Source: RPQJ01 sp963846315
GTDB lineage: Bacteria > Pseudomonadota > Gammaproteobacteria > Steroidobacterales > Steroidobacteraceae
NCBI GenBank assembly: GCA_963846315.1
Contig: CAWJVM010000006.1
Span: 310,001 to 374,000, forward strand
DNA: 64,000 nucleotides
Direction: 5' to 3'
The position numbers and the translations under genes are program-made. The notes beneath the pieces were generated by a model. That model saw only the letters and a list, made by a program, of their open reading frames with translations. It was not told the origin of the DNA and searched no databases. Positions 1 to 8,491 of this stretch are shown here, piece by piece (the first letter of the stretch is position 1; every line of letters starts with the position of its first letter).

Positions 1-152
1 TGTCGAGCGACCAAAGGCGAAAGTGTTGCTGCAGCGCCACAGAAGCACGCCGGAGAAGGTCGCGCAAATCGCGGCTATTTTCATGAATTACTTCATGTTT
101 TTCGCATCCTGGGGTGGAGTGTCGGGACCGTTTGGCGTGCAATGCCCGGACG

Positions 153-1781
153 ATGCTCCGCAAGCCCTTGACTGTTGCCGCCGAGGCCGATCGGGCCGTT
201 TCCGCCGCACCCGCACCGGAGGCGGTACTGGTGGACGTGGTGGTGCTGACGGCCGACCCTGACCTGTTCCAGGCGGTGCGTGCCGCCGTCGGCGAGCGCA
301 ATCCGGTCTGGCGCGCACGCTCGTCCGATGAGGCCGCGGACCTGCTGATCACCGGACGTTGCGGCGTGCTGCTCGTCGACATGGCCGCGGTTTCGACCCG
401 CGCCGACACGCTCATCCAGCAGATCGTCGAACAGTTCCCCGACCTCATCGTCTGCGTGGCTGGGACGCGCGCCGACGAGCCCCTCCTCGCGCCATTGATC
501 AGCGATGGCCTCGTCTACCGGTTCATGCACAAGCCGGCCTCCGCGCGCCGTGCGGGCATGTTCCTGCAAGCAGCGATCCGCAGGCACGTCGAACGACGCG
601 AGGGCCGTGCAGCCAGCGATCCGTTGTTGCCGCTGCTGCGCGGCCTGCGTCGACCGACGGCCGGCATGCCGCGTGGCTACCTCGCCTTGATCGGCCTGGT
701 GACACTGGCACTGACCATGCCGTTCTTCGTCGGCGGCGAGCCGGACGAACCCGAGGCGACCGTCGAAATCGCGGCGCCAATCGCCGCCCCGCGGGTGAGC
801 GTGACTGCCGGTCACTCGGACCCGGTACTCTCCCGCGCGCGCGCGGCGCTGCAGGCTGGCCGGCTCGAGGCGCCCGAAGGCCGCAATGCGCTCGACCTGT
901 TCCAGGCCGTGCTGCTTGCACAGCCGGAGCACCCCGAGGCACAGGCCTCGCTCGCGCAGACCGTACAGCGGCTGCTGCAACGCGCGCAGCAGGAATTCGA
1001 TGCCGGCCACAAGATCGAAGCCGAACGGCTCGTGCAGCGCGTGCTCGCCGTGGTCCCCGGTGACCGGCCGGCCCAGGTCCTCGCCCGCCTCATCAACCCA
1101 CCCGACACGCCGTCACGCCAGTTGTCGCGCGAGCAGCGCGCCGAGGTCGAAGCGCGCCTGGCCACGACCACTTCGGTCACGCCGACGGCGGTCCCCGCGC
1201 GTGCGCGAACGCTCGCAGAAATCCAGGCTGAACTCGCTGCGCTGCCGGGCCCGGTCACGAAGTTGTCCGTTACGCCAGGCACCCCGACGACGGCCAGATC
1301 GCAAGCGTCGCCCCCGGTCGTGCGATCCGATCCGCTCGCCGCAGTCATCGTCAATCCGACGCGAACGCGGGTCCCCGCGACGCGCAGCTACGCGCGCGAA
1401 CCGGTGAATGTCCTGCCGACGGCGGGCATGATGGGTCCGTCCACACGTCGCACTGCGGCAGAACCGGTGAGCGAGCCCCTGGCCACCGGATCGACGGAGG
1501 TCGTGGCCGCGGACCGCCTCGAACGCATCGTGGCGCGCGACCCGGTGTATCCGGCGCAGGCGCTGCGCAATGGCACCCGGGGCTGGGTCGAACTTGAATT
1601 CACGATCGCACCCAACGGCACGGTCCACGACATCCAGGTGGTGTCGGCCGAACCCCGCGGCGTGTTCGACGTCGCCGCAAGCGAGGCCCTCGCGGCCTGG
1701 CGCTTCCGCCCGCGCGTGGTCAACGGCCACGCGGTCGAACAGCGTTCGACCGTAACGATGCGTTTCGACGTCGACCGCTGA
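153..1781 (+). CDS. Receiver-like domain fused to a TonB C-terminal domain
   Basis: A 542-residue inner-membrane protein of unusual make-up. Residues about 27-135 resemble a response-regulator receiver: an acidic pair in TADPD (D35, D37), a phospho-acceptor-position Asp in GVLLVDM (D76) and a Lys in MHKP (K127). One membrane segment lies at about 175-195 (GYLALIGLVTLALTM). A helical TPR-like stretch (226-315) and a Pro/Thr-rich linker follow. The last 85 residues are a TonB C-terminal domain (VYPAQALRNGTRGWVELEF ... AWRFRP). The topology places the receiver in the cytoplasm and the TonB domain in the periplasm. The ATG at 153 begins MLRKPLTVAAEADR; an in-frame GTG at 114 would add 13 residues. 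It converges on the metallo-beta-lactamase gene with a 3-bp gap. The function of the receiver is unknown; coupling a signal to TonB-type energy transduction is inference. Confidence 0.8.
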   Translation: MLRKPLTVAAEADRAVSAAPAPEAVLVDVVVLTADPDLFQAVRAAVGERNPVWRARSSDEAADLLITGRCGVLLVDMAAVSTRADTLIQQIVEQFPDLIVCVAGTRADEPLLAPLISDGLVYRFMHKPASARRAGMFLQAAIRRHVERREGRAASDPLLPLLRGLRRPTAGMPRGYLALIGLVTLALTMPFFVGGEPDEPEATVEIAAPIAAPRVSVTAGHSDPVLSRARAALQAGRLEAPEGRNALDLFQAVLLAQPEHPEAQASLAQTVQRLLQRAQQEFDAGHKIEAERLVQRVLAVVPGDRPAQVLARLINPPDTPSRQLSREQRAEVEARLATTTSVTPTAVPARARTLAEIQAELAALPGPVTKLSVTPGTPTTARSQASPPVVRSDPLAAVIVNPTRTRVPATRSYAREPVNVLPTAGMMGPSTRRTAAEPVSEPLATGSTEVVAADRLERIVARDPVYPAQALRNGTRGWVELEFTIAPNGTVHDIQVVSAEPRGVFDVAASEALAAWRFRPRVVNGHAVEQRSTVTMRFDVDR

Positions 1782-1784
1782 GCG

Positions 1785-3200
1785 TCAGGCGCCGCCTGCC
1801 GCCGCAAGATCGACCTGTTGTCCTGGCGTGGCCACCTCGGCCTGCATTCCCCGCGCACGCAGCGCAACGCACAGCCCGCTCGCGCCTTCCGCTTCGCCGT
1901 GCACCAGGTACGTGTGTGGCTGGCCACCGATGCTGGCGTGCCAGCGCAGCAGATCCTGCTGGTCGCCGTGGGCCGAGAAGCCGCCGAGCGTGTGGATACG
2001 CGCATTGACCTTGAACTGCTCGCCATGGATGCGCACGTGTTCGCGCCCGTCGACGATCGCGCGCCCGAGCGTTCCCAGCGCCTGGAAGCCGGTGAAGATC
2101 ACGTCGCACTCCCGGTGCGTGAGGTTGTGCTTGAGGTGATGCACGATGCGTCCGCCGTTGCACATGCCACTGCCCGCGATGATGATCGCGCCGCCCCGCA
2201 ACAGGTTGATCGCCATCGATTCTTCGGCGGAACGACAAAGCTTGAGGTTCGGCAGCACGGGTAAGCGGCCGACATCCCGGCGGGCGGCGCTCGCCTCGGC
2301 GTCGTACAGCTCGGGATGTTTCCAGTAGATCTCGGATGCCTCGATGGCCAGGGGGCTGTCCAGGAACACCTGCCAGTCGCCGACGCGCCACTCGTCGAAG
2401 TGCATGGCGAGTTCGTAGAGGATTTCCTGGCTGCGCCCCACCGCGAACGCGGGGATCAGCACGTTGCCGCCACCCGCCCGTGCCGCGCGCAGGATCTCGC
2501 CGAATTCACGCAGCGTGTCGCTGCGTTCGCGATGCCGGCGATTGCCGTACGTGCTCTCCATGACCACCACGTCGGCCGTGCCGTCGCCGTCCGGGTCACG
2601 CAGGATCGGCGAATCGTACTGCCCGACGTCGCCACTGAAGACGATGCGCTTGCGCACGCCGTCCTCCTCGAGCTGCAGCCACACGCCGGCCGAGCCGAGG
2701 ATGTGGCCGGCGTCGCGGAAGGTCAGTGTCACGCCGGGTAGAACCTCGGTCGCCCGGCCGTACGCCACCGTCTTGAACTGCTGCAGGGTCTCGTCCGCAT
2801 CCACGCGCGTGAACAAGGGATCGGGGAAACCCCGTGCGTGTTGATTGCCATGCTCGGCCTGCTTGCGACGGTAGCGCTCCGCCTCGCGTTCGGCCATGTG
2901 GGCGCTGTCCGCGAGCAGGATGCGCACCAGGTCGCGACACGCCGAAGTTGCATGGATCGGCCCGCGAAAGCCGCGTTTGCGCAACAAGGGCAATCGCCCG
3001 CAATGGTCGATGTGCGCGTGACTCAGGACCACCGCATCGATCGCCGCGGCATCGAACGGAAACGGCTGCCGATTGCGAGTGTCGGGATCGTCGCCGCCCT
3101 GGATCAGCCCGCAATCGAGCAACAGCGTGCGGCCGCGAATGGTGAGGATGTGGCAGGAACCGGTGACTTCACCGGCCGCGCCGTAGAACTGCAGGTGCAT
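1785..3200 (-). CDS. MBL-fold metallohydrolase, beta-CASP / RNA-specificity type
   Basis: A 471-residue protein of the metallo-beta-lactamase/beta-CASP family, the fold of RNA exonucleases such as YSH1/CPSF-73-like enzymes. The zinc motif HAHIDH is at residues 61-66. Further metal ligands are expected in DAGHILGSA and in FSGDVG. The beta-CASP insert follows (STYGNRRH onward), and the C-terminal RNA-metabolising motif is GGFSAHGD. The length is normal for the family. The start is ATG 3200 (MHLQFYGAAGEVTGS), which fits the usual N-terminus; the frame stays open upstream to 3419 but that part is not conserved-looking. It lies 13 bp downstream of the HD-GYP regulator gene on the same strand, so the two are probably co-transcribed. 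A role in RNA processing is known for the family; the substrate here is unknown. Confidence 0.9.
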   Translation of the reverse strand: MHLQFYGAAGEVTGSCHILTIRGRTLLLDCGLIQGGDDPDTRNRQPFPFDAAAIDAVVLSHAHIDHCGRLPLLRKRGFRGPIHATSACRDLVRILLADSAHMAEREAERYRRKQAEHGNQHARGFPDPLFTRVDADETLQQFKTVAYGRATEVLPGVTLTFRDAGHILGSAGVWLQLEEDGVRKRIVFSGDVGQYDSPILRDPDGDGTADVVVMESTYGNRRHRERSDTLREFGEILRAARAGGGNVLIPAFAVGRSQEILYELAMHFDEWRVGDWQVFLDSPLAIEASEIYWKHPELYDAEASAARRDVGRLPVLPNLKLCRSAEESMAINLLRGGAIIIAGSGMCNGGRIVHHLKHNLTHRECDVIFTGFQALGTLGRAIVDGREHVRIHGEQFKVNARIHTLGGFSAHGDQQDLLRWHASIGGQPHTYLVHGEAEGASGLCVALRARGMQAEVATPGQQVDLAAAGGA

Positions 3201-3213
3201 CGTGCGAACCGCC

Positions 3214-5805
3214 TCAGGCGATTCGCTGCCCCACGGCCGCTTCGCCTTCGTGTTGACCTTGAACGGCCGTCGCCTGCCCGTCACGCAGCAGCTTGACGCA
3301 GGCCTTGACCACCCTCGCATCGTACCGGCGACCGGCCTGCGACTGAAGCTCGTCGAGACACGCCGGCAGCGTGAGCGCCGGACGGTGCGGCCGCGGCGAC
3401 AGCATGGCTTCGACCGCATCGGCGACCGCGACGATGCGTGCTTCGAGCAGGATTTCCTCGCCCTTCAGCCCGCGCGGGTACCCCGAGCCATCGAGCCGCT
3501 CGTGATGCTGGCGCACGGTCTCTGCCACCGGCCAGGGGAACTCGATCGCGCGCAGGACTTCGAACCCACGGTCCGCATGCGTCTTGACGAGCTCGAACTC
3601 GGACACCGAGAGCACGCCCGGTCGCCACAGCAGCTCGCGCGGAATCTGCAACATGCCGACGTCGATCAACTGCCCCATGACACGCAGGCCGCGAACCGTG
3701 TGTCCCGGCAAGCCGAGCGCGATGCCGATGCCGGCCGCGTAGTCACAGACCCGGCGCGCGCGCCCGGTCTTGCATGCATCCTGCGCTTCGGCGAGCTGCG
3801 CGAGGGCCTCGATGGCACCGAACATCACCCGCTCCATGTGGTCCATGGCGGTGACGATCTCGGCGTCCGAGCGACGGCGGCGCAGCAGCTTGGTCGCCGC
3901 GTCGGCGATGTGTTCGGCGTGCCGGCGGTCGTCGTCGTCGTAGGGCTGGGCCGCGTCGGCAACCAGCAGCACGCCGGCGAGGCGCCCTCCGTCGAGCATC
4001 GGCACCACCAGCTGACGGTGCAGTGCTCCCGGCAGTCCGGCCCCTCGCAACGCACCCGTGCCTTCCATTGCCTCGCGGATCGCGGGGCGCTGCGACGCGG
4101 CGCACTCGCTCAAGGCCGTTTCCGGCGGCGGCGGTCCGCGCCAGCGTGTGAGTGTCGTCAGCGGCTCGGCGACCTCGGTGCCGCGGCGTGCTGCGATCTC
4201 GAGCGTGGTCGCATCGCCCACGGGCAGGAACAGGTAGCCCTGCGCGCTGTGCGTCAGCTCCTGCGCCATCTGCAGCGCGCGCTCGAGGATCTCGGTTTCG
4301 GTCAACGAATTCGATCGCTGCGCGAGTTCGAGCAGGCGGCTCACGCGAACGTGGTCACGCTCGTTGCGATCCGCGGCACGCCTCGTCGCCGACATGTCGC
4401 GCACCGTCAGGACGCGGAAACCCGTGCCTTCGTCGATGGTAGCGAGCGAGACTTCGACTTCGATCGGTTGCCCGTCCGGTCGCCGCCAGCGCACGTCATG
4501 GCGCAACGCGCCCGCAGCCGTACGCGCGATGCTGCGCACCGTCGCGTCGGTCTCACCGCCGAACTCCAGCGTCTGCAGCGTGAGCGTGCCGAGACGATCG
4601 CGATCCGTGTCGAGCAAGGCGAGCAAGGCGCGGTTGCCGTAGCGCAGGCGGCCCTCGCCATCGACGACGCCGCAAGGCTCCGGCGCCGCTTCCAGCGCAT
4701 CGGCCTGGGCGGCCAGTTCCTGCTCGCGTGCGTGGGCTGCCAGTTCGGCGCTGATGTCCCGCGCCGTGAGCAACCAGCTGGCCCGGCCGGCATAGCTGGT
4801 GGCGACACGCTGCAATTCGAGCCGGGCTTCGCTGCCGTCCGGACGTTGCCAGTGCAGCGTCGACGCGTGGGTCGAATCGTCGGGGAAGTCCGCGCCCGGC
4901 AGCAGCTCGCCGAGCGACTTGCCGCGCAAGGCTGCGGGTTCCTGCCCGACCAGGGCCGCCGCCGAGTCGGTGGCTGTATGCACGAGCTTGGATTCGATGT
5001 CTACAATCCACGTCGGCGTGGGCTGCGCCGCGAATGCGCGTTCGGCGTCGCTGGCGGCCGACTGGTAGCGGGACCGCGCGGTCTGCAGTTCATTGAGGCG
5101 CGATTCGAGCACCGTGATCTTGCCGATCTCGGCGCGCGATTCTTCCGCGGCGCCACGCGCCTGCGATTCGGCCTCGACGGCCTGGCGCTGCGCTGTCTCC
5201 AGTTCGCGGATCCGCAGTTGCAGTTCACGGATGCGCACGGATTCGGCCGCGGCGAATTCGGCGCGGGCGCGGGCCTCGTACTCGGCGCGCTCGCGTGCAA
5301 CGCGTTCGGCCGCCGCCAGCTGCAGGTTCGTTGCCGCCGCTTCGCGGAGCTGTTTTTCCAGGTCGACGAGCCGACGTCGATCCTGCTCGCGACGGTCGAG
5401 CAACTCGGGTACGAGCGCTGGCATGCGCATCGTGCCGGAGCCGGTAGGCGCCTCGTCGATTGTCGCTGCCAGCTCTTCGAGGGTCGAGCCGCGGGGAAAG
5501 AAGCGCTGCGCCCCGACTTCGGCGGCGAACGCCTCGTACTTCGGGCCTTCGACCCGGAACGAATGCAGCAGCACCGGCAAGTGCATGTACGACGGGTCTT
5601 CCCTGAGCCGCCGGCAAAGCGCGAAGCCGTCGAGTCGCGGCAGCATCACGTCGCTCACGATCGCGTCGGGGTTCTGATGGCGGACGAGTTCGAGCGCCTC
5701 GACGCCGGACCTGGCCTTGAGCACGCGATGGCCGCGCGATTGCAGCACGCTCTCGACAGCGGCGAGATCCTGGTCACGTTCGTAGGCCAGCAGGACGGTC
5801 TTCAT
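3214..5805 (-). CDS. Response regulator with PAS, GAF and degenerate HD-GYP domains
   Basis: A soluble 863-residue signalling protein. A receiver domain (1-120) has the phospho-acceptor D52 in SDVMLP. A long coiled coil rich in Ala/Glu/Arg (about 130-245) follows, then two PAS modules (about 250-370 and 375-490), a GAF-like domain (about 510-650) and a C-terminal HD-GYP domain (about 660-850). The GYP part is intact (HHERLDGSGYPRGLKGEE). The HD motif is altered: the usual LHDIGK reads LIDVGM, so the metal-binding His and the Lys are missing. HD-GYP domains hydrolyse cyclic di-GMP; this copy may be inactive and act as a sensor or binding module (inference). The start is ATG 5805 (MKTVLLAYERD). 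It is followed 13 bp downstream by the MBL-fold gene and is divergent from the DUF4136 lipoprotein. Confidence 0.88.
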   Translation of the reverse strand: MKTVLLAYERDQDLAAVESVLQSRGHRVLKARSGVEALELVRHQNPDAIVSDVMLPRLDGFALCRRLREDPSYMHLPVLLHSFRVEGPKYEAFAAEVGAQRFFPRGSTLEELAATIDEAPTGSGTMRMPALVPELLDRREQDRRRLVDLEKQLREAAATNLQLAAAERVARERAEYEARARAEFAAAESVRIRELQLRIRELETAQRQAVEAESQARGAAEESRAEIGKITVLESRLNELQTARSRYQSAASDAERAFAAQPTPTWIVDIESKLVHTATDSAAALVGQEPAALRGKSLGELLPGADFPDDSTHASTLHWQRPDGSEARLELQRVATSYAGRASWLLTARDISAELAAHAREQELAAQADALEAAPEPCGVVDGEGRLRYGNRALLALLDTDRDRLGTLTLQTLEFGGETDATVRSIARTAAGALRHDVRWRRPDGQPIEVEVSLATIDEGTGFRVLTVRDMSATRRAADRNERDHVRVSRLLELAQRSNSLTETEILERALQMAQELTHSAQGYLFLPVGDATTLEIAARRGTEVAEPLTTLTRWRGPPPPETALSECAASQRPAIREAMEGTGALRGAGLPGALHRQLVVPMLDGGRLAGVLLVADAAQPYDDDDRRHAEHIADAATKLLRRRRSDAEIVTAMDHMERVMFGAIEALAQLAEAQDACKTGRARRVCDYAAGIGIALGLPGHTVRGLRVMGQLIDVGMLQIPRELLWRPGVLSVSEFELVKTHADRGFEVLRAIEFPWPVAETVRQHHERLDGSGYPRGLKGEEILLEARIVAVADAVEAMLSPRPHRPALTLPACLDELQSQAGRRYDARVVKACVKLLRDGQATAVQGQHEGEAAVGQRIA

Positions 5806-5948
5806 CGTCGGAAGTATGCTCCCCCCGCCGCGGAACGCACCAATGTGCAGAGTCAAGCAGTCGACATGCGTCACAAAACGCCGGGGCAAGGGGTCCGGCT
5901 GTACAATCGGACGAGGCGATCGACAAGGCCCGATTCGAGGAGAGGACG

Positions 5949-6539
5949 ATGATCCGGCGCATGGCGTTTGTGGTGGCAGCAACCGTGACCCTGCTCGCTG
6001 GCTGTGCCACGCATTGGGACGTCGACAGCTTCGAAGCCCCCGAAAGCAACGTGGCCGCGCACCGGACGTTCTATTGGAAAGGGGGTGAATTCAGCACCCC
6101 GGGCACCATCAACCCGAACCTGGTCGAATCGGGCACGGCGGCTGTTCGAAATGAGGTGGTGACCGAACTGACCCGCAAGGGCTACGTTGAAGTCAGCGCC
6201 GCGACGGGCGCGGACATGCACGTCAGCTTCCAGGTGGCCGGCTCGCAGCGGTTCGTGGTGTCGGACGACCGACGCATCGGCGCGCCTTCCGCTACCACCG
6301 TATTGAGCCCGAGTGCGGTGCAGCCCCCACCGGCGTCGACGGTGCCGCGCGAGATGCGTGTGCGCGACGGTTCAGTGCTGGTGTTCATCGAAGACGGCGC
6401 GTCGGGCCGGCTGATCTGGCGCGGCACGGTCACGGCCGAAACCCGCAGTGGCTCGACGGAACAGGCTGTGCGCCTGATCGCACAGATGGCGCGCGAAATT
6501 GCGCTCGCGGTGCCGGCTCACGCCGGCGCGCCGAAGTAA
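5949..6539 (+). CDS. DUF4136-family lipoprotein
   Basis: A 196-residue exported lipoprotein. The signal peptide MIRRMAFVVAATVTLLAGC ends in a lipobox, with Cys19 as the lipid-modified residue. The mature part begins THWDVDSFEAPESN and matches the DUF4136 pattern: an early Y/W-rich strand (RTFYWKGGEF), a central valine-rich strand (ADMHVSFQV) and a late GxLIWRGTV strand. The function of the family is unknown. A strong Shine-Dalgarno (GAGGAGAGGA) precedes the ATG, and a -10-like TACAAT is at 5902-5907. The gene is divergent from the HD-GYP regulator and convergent with the downstream transporter gene. Confidence 0.85.
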   Translation: MIRRMAFVVAATVTLLAGCATHWDVDSFEAPESNVAAHRTFYWKGGEFSTPGTINPNLVESGTAAVRNEVVTELTRKGYVEVSAATGADMHVSFQVAGSQRFVVSDDRRIGAPSATTVLSPSAVQPPPASTVPREMRVRDGSVLVFIEDGASGRLIWRGTVTAETRSGSTEQAVRLIAQMAREIALAVPAHAGAPK

Positions 6540-6545
6540 CCCGGG

Positions 6546-6992
6546 TCAGCGCCGCACGACCAGCAGGGCCCCGGCCAGCAGCAGTGCGGCGCCCAGCAGT
6601 CGGGTGGGGGTCACCGCAATCTGCGGATAGCCCAGGATGCCGAACCGGTCGACGACCAGCGCGACGGTCAATTGTCCGACGATCACCAGCGCCACCAGGG
6701 TCATGCCTCCGAGGCGGGGACCGAGCAGGGTGACCGACGCGACGTAGATCGCGCCGAGCAGGCCACCCAGCCAGGCCCATGCCGGCATCTGCCCCAGCGT
6801 GCCCGTAGTCACGCGAGAGCCGGCGACGGTGGCGAACCCGACCAGCGCGACCAGCCCGATCGCAAAGTTGACCGCCGACGCCCAGAGCGGCGAACCGAGC
6901 GAACGGGCCAGCGTGGCATTCATCCCGACCTGCACGGTCAAGGCCCCGCCGACGAGCATCGCCAGCAGGTGGGGCCAGTAGTTCGCAATCAT
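6546..6992 (-). CDS. DMT-family small membrane protein (DUF606/YdcZ type)
   Basis: A 148-residue hydrophobic protein with four to five membrane helices and a glycine-rich start (LLAMLVGGALTVQVGMNATLARSLGSPLWA). This fits the YdcZ/DUF606 half-size branch of the drug/metabolite transporter superfamily, thought to work as dimers; the substrate is unknown. The start is ATG 6992 (MIANYWPHLL); the frame is open further upstream but would overlap the preceding gene without reason. It lies 13 bp after the stop of the polymer-forming lipoprotein gene on the same strand, so the two probably share a transcript. Confidence 0.82.
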   Translation of the reverse strand: MIANYWPHLLAMLVGGALTVQVGMNATLARSLGSPLWASAVNFAIGLVALVGFATVAGSRVTTGTLGQMPAWAWLGGLLGAIYVASVTLLGPRLGGMTLVALVIVGQLTVALVVDRFGILGYPQIAVTPTRLLGAALLLAGALLVVRR

Positions 6993-7005
6993 CGGTTGAG
7001 ATTCC

Positions 7006-8154
7006 TCAGGCCGGGCGTGCCGCGTCTCGTCGCGGCCAGCCCTGCCAGGCCAGCGCGCCGATGCCGAGCAGCAGCGCGGCAAACCTGACCCAGGCACCGG
7101 CGACGGGCACCAGTCCCACGAGCCACAAACCGAGCACTGCCAGCAGCAGGGTGAGCAATTTCCAGCGCAGGGTCGGCGCGTTTTCGCGGCGCATGAAGCC
7201 GAGCAACTTCTGCCCGACGAACATCGCAGCGGTGACCCAGCCGAGGAACAACAGCAACAGGTAGAGCATCAGCACGATCAACGCGAGGGGAATGCCGATG
7301 ATCGTGATCAGCAGCAGCACGACCAGCACCGGCAGGCAGACGAGGATCACGAACCCGAGCCCGAGGCTGCGCAGCGGCTCCTGTCCGATCCAGCGCGCCG
7401 CACGCGTGGAGTACGCCGGGAAGGCCAGCATGAACAGCGTGCCCGTGATGAACACGCCAAGCATCCACAGGAACGAGCCGACGCCGTGGGCGATGGTGCG
7501 AACGTCCAGGGCCGTCTCGTGCCGGTTGACGAAATGGCCGACGTCGGTCGGGTGGAACTCGATGCCACCGGCGATCTGTGCACCCTCCGGCAGCTCGGGC
7601 TCGCTCGCGCTGCGCACGACGAGCTTGCCGTCGATGCGAGTGTTCGGGCCGATTTCGACTTCTTCGGCGCTGACCTCGGCATCGCCCTGCACGACACCGT
7701 CGATGATCACGCTGGCACCCGAGGCTCGCAGGTGGTCGTTGGCGTTGCCCTCGAACCGGATGCGCCCACCGTTCAGCGACAGTCCGCCCGCGATCGTGGT
7801 GGCGGGCCCGAGCGTCACGTCGCCGCCGGCTACGCGCGCGTTGCCCGCAACGATGGCATCGACCTGCACCTCGCCTCCAGCCACATAGAGGTCGTCGCCG
7901 ACGCTGCCGCCGATCGAGACGTCGCCGCCCGCCGCGATCAGGTCGCCTTTTACCTCGCCCGCCGTGGCGACGTGCCCGCCCGCGAGAATTGCATCGCCCG
8001 CCACCGGGTCGGTGAGGTTGAGCGAACCGCCCGCACCGAAGTAGTCCGAGCCGAATTGCCTGGAGACGGCGTCGTCGCCGTGCTGCTTGAAAGTGCAACC
8101 TGCAATGAACAGGCCCAGGGTAAAGACGCCCAGAGTCCGCGCGATGAGTTTCAT
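7006..8154 (-). CDS. Lipoprotein with bactofilin-like beta repeats and C-terminal membrane region
   Basis: A 382-residue protein with a lipoprotein signal (TLGLFIAGC, Cys20). Residues about 30-200 are short repeats of the type AGDAILAGGHV, KGDLIAAGGDV, GDDLYVAGGEV and AGNARVAGGDV, a right-handed beta-helix pattern like the polymer-forming cytoskeletal (bactofilin) fold. After about residue 235 come several membrane segments (FLWMLGVFITGTLFML, LPVLVVLLLITIIGIPLAL, LLTLLLAVLGLWLVGL). This layout is common in uncharacterised proteobacterial envelope proteins. I infer an envelope scaffold role; the biochemical function is unknown. ATG 8154 gives a clean signal peptide. Confidence 0.8.
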   Translation of the reverse strand: MKLIARTLGVFTLGLFIAGCTFKQHGDDAVSRQFGSDYFGAGGSLNLTDPVAGDAILAGGHVATAGEVKGDLIAAGGDVSIGGSVGDDLYVAGGEVQVDAIVAGNARVAGGDVTLGPATTIAGGLSLNGGRIRFEGNANDHLRASGASVIIDGVVQGDAEVSAEEVEIGPNTRIDGKLVVRSASEPELPEGAQIAGGIEFHPTDVGHFVNRHETALDVRTIAHGVGSFLWMLGVFITGTLFMLAFPAYSTRAARWIGQEPLRSLGLGFVILVCLPVLVVLLLITIIGIPLALIVLMLYLLLLFLGWVTAAMFVGQKLLGFMRRENAPTLRWKLLTLLLAVLGLWLVGLVPVAGAWVRFAALLLGIGALAWQGWPRRDAARPA

Positions 8155-8491
8155 GGCGAATCAGTCTAGGGCATGCCCGCGGACACCGATATGTCCGACC
8201 GCTCGGCTCGTCCTGCGCTACCCCCGGTTCATCGCACGCGCAGACAGCTGCAAAGAAAAAGCCGCGACTCGCGCAAGCGAATCGCGGCTCTTCCGACGCT
8301 GGTCTTCCGTGACGGCCCGCAATCGTCCCCCAATCGGGCCTTCCATTTCGTCTGTCGCCCGGGCTCCCCCCAGCAGGCAACTGACGGGATTTCTACGCGC
8401 ATTGCGTAGCAGCGTCACCTTGCAGCGCAAAAGCGACTGCATACGATTCACCCGCTGAGTAACCATGTCTCTTTTCGGCAACAGCCGCGAT
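8155..8491. other. 337-bp intergenic stretch with a terminator and possible small RNA
   Basis: This region lies between two minus-strand genes. The minus-strand terminator at 8250-8289 closes the methyltransferase transcript. The rest (8290-8470), read on the minus strand, contains several self-complementary stretches (for example CTACGCAATGCGCGTAG near 8390-8407 and GGCCCG...CGGGCC near 8310-8340). An 87-codon open frame (8218-8481, minus) crosses the terminator and has no recognisable domain, so I do not call it a gene. It may be a 3' UTR or an independent small RNA ending at the terminator. Confidence 0.4.
8250..8289 (-). terminator. Rho-independent terminator after the methyltransferase gene
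   Basis: On the minus strand a 13-bp stem (AGCCGCGATTCGC pairing with GCGAGTCGCGGCT, including G-U) with a TTGC loop is followed by TTTTTCTTT. It lies about 200 bp past the stop of the gene ending at 8492. Confidence 0.85.

Noticed and set aside
3202..5952. A 916-codon open frame on the plus strand opposite the HD-GYP regulator
   Set aside because: It is a GC-driven shadow: the minus-strand frame encodes recognisable receiver, PAS, GAF and HD-GYP motifs, while this one is low-complexity Arg/Gln/His-rich with no domain.
8218..8481. An 87-codon minus-strand gene
   Set aside because: It runs through the terminator hairpin at 8250-8289 and has no recognisable domain or convincing start.
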